This document shows, piece after piece, positions 27,570 through 34,908 of a DNA stretch of 64,000 bases. Positions within the stretch are counted from its first letter, which is position 1; every line of letters begins with the position of its first letter. Both the position numbers and the translations under genes were made by a program. Source of the stretch: Sphingobium baderi (GTDB taxonomy: Bacteria; Pseudomonadota; Alphaproteobacteria; Sphingomonadales; Sphingomonadaceae); assembly GCF_001456115.1 (NCBI RefSeq), contig NZ_CP013264.1, positions 3,366,501-3,430,500 on the forward strand, in the 5' to 3' direction. The notes below the pieces were generated by a model that saw only the letters and a list, made by a program, of their open reading frames with translations, did not search any database and had not been told where the DNA came from.

Positions 27570-27904
27570 GCGCAAGCCAGTTAAGCGGATACCGACTGAT
27601 GTGGATTTTCGTGATGTTCGACCTGCCCGTGACCACCAGGGAACAAGCGCGCGCGGCAACGAAATTCCGCGAATTCCTGCTGGATGAAGGTTTTGAGAAG
27701 AGCCAGTTTTCGGTCTATGCTCGGTTCTGCAACGGCAAGGAACAGTTCGAAACCTATATGCGGCGGGTCGAGTCGAGCTTGCCAGATCGCGGCGACGTCC
27801 ACATCCTCAGCTTCACGGACCGGCAGTATGAAAATATCGTGCGATTTTCAGGACAGCGCCGTCGACGGCAACGGAAAAACCCCGATCAGCTCGCGCTATT
27901 CTAG
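27566..27904 (+). CDS. cas2: CRISPR-associated Cas2, type II-C
   Basis: 112 residues with the ferredoxin-like fold start MWIFVMFDLPVTTREQARAA, in which the aspartate of FDLP is the conserved Cas2 residue, then GFEKSQFSVYARFC and HILSFTDRQYENIVRF. Cas2 bridges two Cas1 dimers in the spacer integration complex. The gene is intact, immediately follows the truncated cas1 and lies 72 bases before the first repeat. Confidence 0.93.
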   Translation: MSASQLSGYRLMWIFVMFDLPVTTREQARAATKFREFLLDEGFEKSQFSVYARFCNGKEQFETYMRRVESSLPDRGDVHILSFTDRQYENIVRFSGQRRRRQRKNPDQLALF

Positions 27905-27976
27905 CGATTCGCATGATTTTTGCGGCGACGGATCAACGGATATTGCGTTGGTTTTCAATGCAGTATCCATTGATCC

Positions 27977-29199
27977 ATCATAGCCGCTCAGAGATCGCGG
28001 TCCAGCGGCAACTCGCGCGTGCGGCATCCCCTCCATGTCGCCATCATAGCCGCTCAGAGATCGCGGTCCAGCGGCAACGGCCTTCCATGAGCGGTATTGA
28101 TCCAAAGCATCATAGCCGCTCAGAGATCGCGGTCCAGCGGCAACTGCTATGCTGCGGCACTGATTTCATCGGACATCATAGCCGCTCAGAGATCGCGGTC
28201 CAGCGGCAACCCATCAGAATAGCGTCTTTCAGCAGCGCGGATCATAGCCGCTCAGAGATCGCGGTCCAGCGGCAACGCGCTTCCGCCAGTTCACGCGCGC
28301 GCTGCATCATAGCCGCTCAGAGATCGCGGTCCAGCGGCAACGCTTGGGCGTCAACCTCCACCTCTTACCGAATCATAGCCGCTCAGAGATCGCGGTCCAG
28401 CGGCAACCCATCTGGTGCTGTCGAGCGTGGCAGTCGTATCATAGCCGCTCAGAGATCGCGGTCCAGCGGCAACGCCTCAAGGCGCTCCTTTCTATGTCGT
28501 CAAATCATAGCCGCTCAGAGATCGCGGTCCAGCGGCAACGAGATGACCTGCTTCCGGCTGATGGCAGCGATCATAGCCGCTCAGAGATCGCGGTCCAGCG
28601 GCAACCGAAGCGGTGGGCGACCCCGGCACAGGCAAATCATAGCCGCTCAGAGATCGCGGTCCAGCGGCAACCCTGCGCCCGCAGTGGCCAACCCGCCGCC
28701 AATCATAGCCGCTCAGAGATCGCGGTCCAGCGGCAACTCCAATACCATTCAGGCAGTGGGCCGCGTTATCATAGCCGCTCAGAGATCGCGGTCCAGCGGC
28801 AACTTGTGCTCAATGCACCTGTGCGAGGCCCTTATCATAGCCGCTCAGAGATCGCGGTCCAGCGGCAACACAACGCTGAGTTCGAGACGAAATTCTTCGA
28901 TCATAGCCGCTCAGAGATCGCGGTCCAGCGGCAACTTGGAACATCGGTGATGTTTGTTGGGGTTAATCATAGCCGCTCAGAGATCGCGGTCCAGCGGCAA
29001 CCTGCGCTGGCAGGGATGCGCGGGTGTGGATATCATAGCCGCTCAGAGATCGCGGTCCAGCGGCAACACGACGAAGAACTGAGGGACGATCTGACGAATC
29101 ATAGCCGCTCAGAGATCGCGGTCCAGCGGCAACCGGATCGCTGCGGCATGTCGGGCAAGCGCAATCATAGCCGCTCAGAGATCGCGGTCCAGCGGCAAC
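27977..29199 (-). CRISPR. Type II-C CRISPR array, 19 repeats and 18 spacers
   Basis: Nineteen 36-bp repeats start at 27977 and then every 66 bp (65 bp once). On the plus strand they begin ATCATAGCCGCTCAG and end GGTCCAGCGGCAAC. All copies read identical, including both terminal ones. Spacers are 30 bp except the fifth (29 bp, 28277-28305), and none repeats. On the minus strand the repeat starts GTTGCCGCTGG and ends GGCTATGAT, the usual type II-C form, with a -10-like TATGAT at its end. crRNA is therefore expected from the minus strand. No cas9 or tracrRNA is found beside it. Confidence 0.98.
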
Positions 29200-29288
29200 T
29201 CATTGTGGCCGTGACAACACCGGCTAAAACGGGTCGAGCGGATCTGGCGGCGTGAAGAGCTCATGGTCCCGCACCGGAAACGGCTGCA

Positions 29289-29343
29289 CCGCCATATCCG
29301 GCCTCCGGCTCCGCTTCGCTACACCTCTACCCGGATATGGCGG
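29289..29343. repeat. Long hairpin after the CRISPR array
   Basis: CCGCCATATCCGG (29289-29301) and its exact inverse CCGGATATGGCGG (29331-29343) surround a 29-base loop. It lies 90 bases beyond the last repeat in a 292-bp gap otherwise without a gene. There is no T-run on either side. Function unknown. Confidence 0.55.
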
Positions 29344-29491
29344 CGGTGAGCATAACCCACTAACAAACCAACCGGCCCACTCGGTGGGGGCAGGTCAGAC
29401 GAAGTGGATGACATAAAGATGTGCATCCATTCGACATCAAGACTCCGGTTTCGATCCAACTCACTTTTGGAACGGGATTTGAACCGGACGA

Positions 29492-30502
29492 TTACCGGCA
29501 GAGCATCTTGAGATTGTCGATCGGCTGGAGCCGTGGAATGGCATCAATATCAATTCGGGCTTGTCGGGCGGCGCGTTCCATCACCTGCTGATTGCCGGCC
29601 CATGGGCCGTCGACATAGGCGGGATCGTCCTGCGCTTGCGGTAGCCCCACATATTGTGCACCTGCCGCATCAAGCCGAGTGAGTACTTCGGGTAGGGTCA
29701 TCGCGCTCCACGCGCTGAGATGCGTCAGCAACACTTGTGGGATCATGCGGCCATAGGTTTTGAGGGATAGTTCTTTCATCCGTGCAATCCCATCGTCGAC
29801 GCCTCTGAAATATTGCCTCTTCATCGCGTCGATGGCGGCTTCGTCACCCTTGGCAAGACAGCGGGCATAGGCATTGCCATAGGCCCAGTCATTGAAACTG
29901 ACACTGACTTCGGCGATCTTATATCCTTGCTGCTTCAGGAATGATGCCGCTGCATCATGCTGCGGCTTGTCCTTTCCCGCCGATAAAAAGGGAAAACGGA
30001 AATAGCGCCAATCCGCCCCTTCCATTTGCTGCGCTATTTTCTGCTCATCCTTCAGAACATCTGCCTTCCAGGCTTCAAGGGAAGGCGCCTTGTTCAAATT
30101 GAGATGGGTATAAGAATGATTTCCCAGTAGATAGGAAGCGCGGCGCCAACTGGCCAGAACCTGGCCCCCATCCCTGTCCCTCTGCAATTTAGAAGCATTG
30201 ACGAAGCCATAGACGTCGGGCACGCGATGGGCCCGCAACGCCCTTATATATTGGTCGGCGATTTCCAACCGGCTCATTCCTGGGGGCAATTGGGCATTGC
30301 CCGTCAGATCGTCAACCGTGATAGCTATGAAGAAATGCCGGTCGTCGCCGACAGGCGGACTGGGCGCCGCCATCAAAATGGCGGCGATCGTCCCCACCAT
30401 GGCCGTGCCACCAACCGCGAATATTTTCGTGATCCTATTGGAAAGATATCGATGCCTTGCAGCAGCTGGGGGGTGCTCGTCAGAGCCGTGCTTCACATCC
30501 AT
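29492..30502 (-). CDS. Polysaccharide deacetylase-family protein
   Basis: 336 residues. A single N-terminal membrane segment near 27-47 anchors or exports the protein. The NodB-type domain has ITVDDLTG (catalytic/metal Asp), the zinc-binding HSYTH motif (LLGNHSYTHLNLN) and FRFPFLSAG. Such enzymes remove N- or O-acetyl groups from cell-surface glycans. It is divergent from an acyltransferase gene across an AT-rich gap, so the two may modify the same surface polysaccharide in opposite senses. Confidence 0.85.
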   Translation of the reverse strand: MDVKHGSDEHPPAAARHRYLSNRITKIFAVGGTAMVGTIAAILMAAPSPPVGDDRHFFIAITVDDLTGNAQLPPGMSRLEIADQYIRALRAHRVPDVYGFVNASKLQRDRDGGQVLASWRRASYLLGNHSYTHLNLNKAPSLEAWKADVLKDEQKIAQQMEGADWRYFRFPFLSAGKDKPQHDAAASFLKQQGYKIAEVSVSFNDWAYGNAYARCLAKGDEAAIDAMKRQYFRGVDDGIARMKELSLKTYGRMIPQVLLTHLSAWSAMTLPEVLTRLDAAGAQYVGLPQAQDDPAYVDGPWAGNQQVMERAARQARIDIDAIPRLQPIDNLKMLCR

Positions 30503-30858
30503 GATCCAGATTTCCCCGTCAAGAGAGCCCCTTTAATGCGACGCACGTTGCACGAATGGACATCACAATTATTCATCTTGCCCATAAAAAACAAGTAATG
30601 ATTTATTTAAGTGTAATTAATCACCACAATATACAAGCATTCTTTATAATTATTTCTATATACGAAGAAATTACATCTAGATTTTTACTTGTATTTTTTT
30701 CAATGGGCGCATAACTTCCTAAAATATACAAATAGATTATGAAAAAGGGACACGCGAATGTGCAAACATGCCGTTTCGGTCTGCTGGGAAAGTGCTGACG
30801 CGATCTTCCCGCCCTCGATCTGGACCAGCCGGCGGCGCATGACGGAGGTGAGGCCCGC
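30503..30858. other. AT-rich intergenic stretch between divergent genes
   Basis: 356 bases. The part at about 30,590-30,750 is markedly AT-rich (AATTAATCACC, TTATAATTATTTC, AAAATATACAAATAG), in contrast to the GC-rich flanks. It must hold the promoters of the deacetylase (leftward) and the acyltransferase (rightward). The base composition suggests acquired DNA. No gene seen. Confidence 0.6.
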
Positions 30859-32757
30859 ATGATGAGGCAGTATCGCGCAGATATTGACGGTCTGCGAACA
30901 ATAGCCGTCGTTCCGGTGGTCATCTTCCATCTGGGCACCAGTCTTTTCCCCGGTGGGTTCGTCGGTGTCGACGTATTTTTCGTAATCTCGGGCTTCCTGA
31001 TTACGCAAACACTTCTAGGTGAGCAGGGCACATGGCGCGACGCGCTGTTTGATTTCTACAAGCGACGCATCAAACGCATTTTCCCTGCCCTGTTCGCCCT
31101 CTACATCTGCGTCATGGCGGTAGCTGGTTGGTTGCTGATGTCAGATCAGGCAGCTGAGATAGGAAAATCGACGATCGCGTCGATATTCTTTGTGTCGAAT
31201 ATATTATTCTACAGCCAGAGCGGATATTTCGACGGTGAACTGAACAACAATCCACTGCTGCACACATGGTCGCTGTCGGTAGAAGAGCAATTCTACATAT
31301 TTTTCCCGCTTCTGATCTTCTTCACCCGGAGCTGGGCCGACAGATATAGGCGACAACTGGTCTGGGCACTGACGATCACCAGTCTTGCGGCTTCGCAATG
31401 GATGGTGACGCGTGACACGAGCGCGGCATTCTACCTTATCCCGTTCCGGACATGGGAGCTCGCCATCGGTTCGCTGCTAGCAATGCGGGCGGTTCCGGAG
31501 CCGCGCAGCGCCTGGCAGGCCGAGATCGGTGTCGCCCTCGGCCTAGCGATGATCGGCTATTCGGTCCTTTTCTACAACAAGGTGACGCCTTTTCCAGGCA
31601 TATCGGCGCTCATTCCTTGTGTTGGCACCGCATTGGTCCTGCTCTGTGGCGAGAGGTCGGCGTTCATGGCCGGGCGGTTGCTGTCGCTTCCGCCGATGCG
31701 GTTCATTGGTCTGATTTCCTATTCTCTCTATCTCTGGCATTGGCCGATCATGGTTTTCTATCGCCAGATCGAAAGCCGCCCGGACAATATGGATCGGCTG
31801 ATGATATTGGCTGCTTCCTTTATCGCGGCGACGCTTTCCTGGGCGTTCGTGGAGAAGCCGTTTCGGCGGTCTAGCCCGTTGGGGTCCCGCACCGTGGTGG
31901 CACGTGGCGCAATGGCCATGGCAATGTGTGGCGCTGCCGTCATATCGCTCGCCGCGCTCAGCAATTTTTTCCACCCCATATCCGCACAGGCCAAGGAGGT
32001 GCTGGTATATGGCGAGAAAACCGGTCGCGCGGAGATGATGCGAACGGGGGTATGCTTCCTTACGTCGCAGAGCCGATTGGAGGATTTCGATTTCAAACGT
32101 TGCATGGTGGCGCCGCACGACAAACCGCGCATCCTGATCGTCGGGGATAGCCATGCCGCCCATCTCTACTATGGCCTGAACCGCGCCATGCCCGACGTGC
32201 ATATTCTTCAGGCGACGGCGACAGGGTGTCGGCCGCTGCTCAACAATCGCGGTGATCCGCGATGCCTGGCGCTCATGGACAAGGTGTTTGGCGACTATCT
32301 GGAGACAACGCGCCCGGATATGGTGATCCTGTCAGCACGCTGGCTCGACAAGGATGTCCCCGAATTGACCGGCATCGTTCAGCGAATCCGTCGGACCACG
32401 CCTCATCTGATCGTGTCGGGGCCGATTGTGGAATATGATCAACCGCTTCCGCGCCTGCTCGCCCGGCATATCGACCAGCAAGAGCCGATCGATCCACATC
32501 GCATCGTGCAGGTTTACGATTTGGACCAGCGCATCGGTGCAGTGATGCGGAAGGCGAATATTCCCTATTTTTCGCCCTATCGCAGCCTCTGCGCTCCACA
32601 ATGCCGCCTATGGGTCACGCCCGGCGTGCCAGTCCAGTTCGATTATGGCCATCTGACACAACAGGGATCGATCATGCTTGGCCGGATTATGGCGCGGGAC
32701 ATCCGGCCGCAGCTCGCCACCAGGTCGGATGTGTCGACCGTAGCAGCCCTGCAATGA
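30859..32757 (+). CDS. Acyltransferase of the OafA/YrhL type with C-terminal SGNH domain
   Basis: 632 residues. The N-terminal acyltransferase-3 domain begins YRADIDGLRTIAVVPVVIFHLG, with the catalytic His of IFHLG, and GFVGVDVFFVISGFLIT, and has about ten membrane helices. The C-terminal periplasmic SGNH-like domain starts near residue 400 with ILIVGDSHAAHLYYGLN (Ser) and ends with YGHLTQQGS (His). These proteins O-acetylate surface or secreted polysaccharides. GGAGGTGAGG upstream of the tandem ATGs serves as ribosome site. Confidence 0.92.
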   Translation: MMRQYRADIDGLRTIAVVPVVIFHLGTSLFPGGFVGVDVFFVISGFLITQTLLGEQGTWRDALFDFYKRRIKRIFPALFALYICVMAVAGWLLMSDQAAEIGKSTIASIFFVSNILFYSQSGYFDGELNNNPLLHTWSLSVEEQFYIFFPLLIFFTRSWADRYRRQLVWALTITSLAASQWMVTRDTSAAFYLIPFRTWELAIGSLLAMRAVPEPRSAWQAEIGVALGLAMIGYSVLFYNKVTPFPGISALIPCVGTALVLLCGERSAFMAGRLLSLPPMRFIGLISYSLYLWHWPIMVFYRQIESRPDNMDRLMILAASFIAATLSWAFVEKPFRRSSPLGSRTVVARGAMAMAMCGAAVISLAALSNFFHPISAQAKEVLVYGEKTGRAEMMRTGVCFLTSQSRLEDFDFKRCMVAPHDKPRILIVGDSHAAHLYYGLNRAMPDVHILQATATGCRPLLNNRGDPRCLALMDKVFGDYLETTRPDMVILSARWLDKDVPELTGIVQRIRRTTPHLIVSGPIVEYDQPLPRLLARHIDQQEPIDPHRIVQVYDLDQRIGAVMRKANIPYFSPYRSLCAPQCRLWVTPGVPVQFDYGHLTQQGSIMLGRIMARDIRPQLATRSDVSTVAALQ

Positions 32758-32816
32758 AGAAGGGCAGGTCGGGCCCATCCATGTGACGGGCGGCGCAACC
32801 GCTACGACTATTCCAG

Positions 32817-33593
32817 TCAGCGCGCCGTCCAGCCTCCATCCACGGGCAGGACATGGCCGGTCACCATCGACGCTTCCGTCGAGCATAGCCAGCCAATCGC
32901 TTCCGCCTGCTCGCTGGGGTTGATAGTGCGACGGATCGGCTGATTTTGCAGCAGATCGTCGATGACCATCCGTCCGATATCCTCGCCTGCCTTATTATAG
33001 GCGGCCGTGGGCGTCACACCCGGCGCGATGCAGTTCACGCGGACGCCCCGGTCAGCATAGGTAACGGCAGCGAACTTGGTGAGACGGACAACGCCCGCCT
33101 TCGATGCGGCATAGGCAGCGCCCGAAACGCCGACATAGAGCAATGCGGCCAGCGACGTCACATTAGCGATCGCTCCACCGCCATTGTCGATCATATGGGC
33201 GATCTCATACTTCATGCTGAGAAATACGCTGCGTAGCGTCACGGCCATGGTGTGTTCCCAGGACTCCAGACTTTGCGTGTGGAATTCGGCTCCCGATGCC
33301 CGCGGATGTGCATCGCCGACGACATTGGCAGCGAGATGGAGGCCACCATAGGTCTCCACAGTCTTGCGGACGAGCGCCTCGACTTCCTCCTCCACGGTGG
33401 CGTCGGCATGGAGAAACTGCGCCTCATAGCCTTCGGACCGCAGCTTTTCCGCCATCGCCTCTCCCGCCGGACGATTAATATCGGAGAGCATGACCCGCGC
33501 GCCTTGCCGGGCGAACATTTCCGCCGTTGCAGCCCCGATCCCGGCAGCGCCCGCCGTCACCAGCGCGACTTGATCCTTGAAACGATCATTCAT
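32817..33593 (-). CDS. Short-chain dehydrogenase/reductase, last gene of the catabolic operon
   Basis: 258 residues with the classical SDR layout: nucleotide-binding TAGAAGIGAAT at about 14-24, NVVGDAHP in place of NNAG, VTSLAALLY with the catalytic Ser, YAASK with Tyr and Lys, and C-terminal VTGHVLPVDGGWTAR. Most SDRs of this type oxidise secondary alcohols with NAD(P)+. It is the 3'-most gene of six leftward genes at 32.8-40.85 kb. Substrate unknown. Confidence 0.85.
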   Translation of the reverse strand: MNDRFKDQVALVTAGAAGIGAATAEMFARQGARVMLSDINRPAGEAMAEKLRSEGYEAQFLHADATVEEEVEALVRKTVETYGGLHLAANVVGDAHPRASGAEFHTQSLESWEHTMAVTLRSVFLSMKYEIAHMIDNGGGAIANVTSLAALLYVGVSGAAYAASKAGVVRLTKFAAVTYADRGVRVNCIAPGVTPTAAYNKAGEDIGRMVIDDLLQNQPIRRTINPSEQAEAIGWLCSTEASMVTGHVLPVDGGWTAR

Positions 33594-33633
33594 TCTCTTT
33601 CCATTCCTTTTGCCGCCGTTATCCGGCTATGAT

Positions 33634-34908
33634 TCAATTCCAGACCACGTGGATCGCGCGAGGTCCGCGCAGCTGCGCGCCGACGATGGCCGGGGGCGGA
33701 GCATCCGGGTCCAGCCGCAGATCCGGCAAATCGAGCAGCGCATTCAGCATCGCTTCCATTTCGGTTCGCGCAATTTGCATGCCCAGACACAAATGCGCGC
33801 CCGCGCCAAAGCCGATATTCACCCGCTGAGGTCGATCAATATCGAACTCATCGGGGTTCTCGAATATCTCTTCGTCGCGATTGGCCGATCCCGAAGCGAG
33901 CGACAAGGCCGCGCCCGCAGGAATTTTCACGCCCCTGATCTCGACGTCCACGGCGGCCTGTCGGGCGAGGAACTGCGAAGCGGTTTCCCATCGCATACCT
34001 TCGCTTACCACCTTGGGCACCAAATTACGATCATCACGCACCCGTTGCAGCAGTGCCGGTCGTTCCAGCAACGCCACCAGCATGCTGCCAAAGGACCGTG
34101 TGGTGGTTTCCGCCGCGGCGGGCAGGAATTGGCGGATCAATTCAGTAATTTCACCATCATCAAGGGTGCGCCCCTTATCATTGGCACGCAGCAGATAGCC
34201 GATCAGGTCACTACCCTCGGATCCTGCCGCTCGCCGTGCGCGCACGATGTCGAGCGTCTCGTCATAAAGTTCCCGCGCAGCCTGGAACGCCACCTCCATG
34301 CTGAGCCGCATCTTCTCCGGGTCGCGTTGGGGACCGACCAATATCTTCATCGCGCGCGCTGCAAAAGCCTGCATCTGCTCGGTATCACGGGGAAAGCCCA
34401 TGATTTCGTAGATCATCCGCACCGGCAGCGGCAACAACAGGTCGGCGACGAGTTCGGCGCGCCCGACGGGCCGCAACGCAGTAACTGCTTCCTGCGCTAC
34501 GGGGCCGAGCATCAGCTTCCACTCCTGTATCGCACGGGGCGAGAAAGCGGGAGCGAGGAGCGAGCGGATTTCCTTATGCCGCCCATCCTCCATACCGGTC
34601 AGCAGAAAACCCCCGAGAAATTGCCCCAGTCCCTCGTTCAGCAAGGTGCTGGTGAAGGTCTTGGAATCCCGCAGCACCGCCAGCACGTCCTGATATTTGA
34701 ACAGGGTGAATACCTGGCGGCCCAGATTGGAATAGTCCGCCTGAGACGGCACATTGAAGCGCGCCAATATGTCGCCTTCCATGACCGGCTGGGCCTGTCG
34801 ATACTCGCGATAAAGACTGTGCGGATCACGAATGTCCGTACCGAACATCTCGCTGACCGCCGCAAAATCCTCATCGAGCGTCGCTGCGTCGATATGGCCT
34901 GTCGTCAT
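33634..34908 (-). CDS. Cytochrome P450 (first of two)
   Basis: 424 residues, soluble class I bacterial P450 size. The I-helix reads FLPAAAETTTRSFG, the ExxR motif is SEGMRWE, and the haem-ligand segment FGAGAHLCLG puts the cysteine at about residue 374. P450s insert oxygen into unactivated C-H bonds and need ferredoxin and ferredoxin reductase; neither is encoded nearby. Its ATG overlaps the stop of the molybdopterin oxidoreductase gene. It shares limited similarity with the second P450, so the two probably act on different positions or intermediates. Confidence 0.93.
   Translation of the reverse strand: MTTGHIDAATLDEDFAAVSEMFGTDIRDPHSLYREYRQAQPVMEGDILARFNVPSQADYSNLGRQVFTLFKYQDVLAVLRDSKTFTSTLLNEGLGQFLGGFLLTGMEDGRHKEIRSLLAPAFSPRAIQEWKLMLGPVAQEAVTALRPVGRAELVADLLLPLPVRMIYEIMGFPRDTEQMQAFAARAMKILVGPQRDPEKMRLSMEVAFQAARELYDETLDIVRARRAAGSEGSDLIGYLLRANDKGRTLDDGEITELIRQFLPAAAETTTRSFGSMLVALLERPALLQRVRDDRNLVPKVVSEGMRWETASQFLARQAAVDVEIRGVKIPAGAALSLASGSANRDEEIFENPDEFDIDRPQRVNIGFGAGAHLCLGMQIARTEMEAMLNALLDLPDLRLDPDAPPPAIVGAQLRGPRAIHVVWN

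Noticed and set aside
27913..29255. Long open frames (345 and 303 codons) with repeated RSEIAVQRQ or AQRSRSSGN segments
   Set aside because: They are read-throughs of the CRISPR array. The 66-bp period is a multiple of three and the repeat has no stop in two frames.
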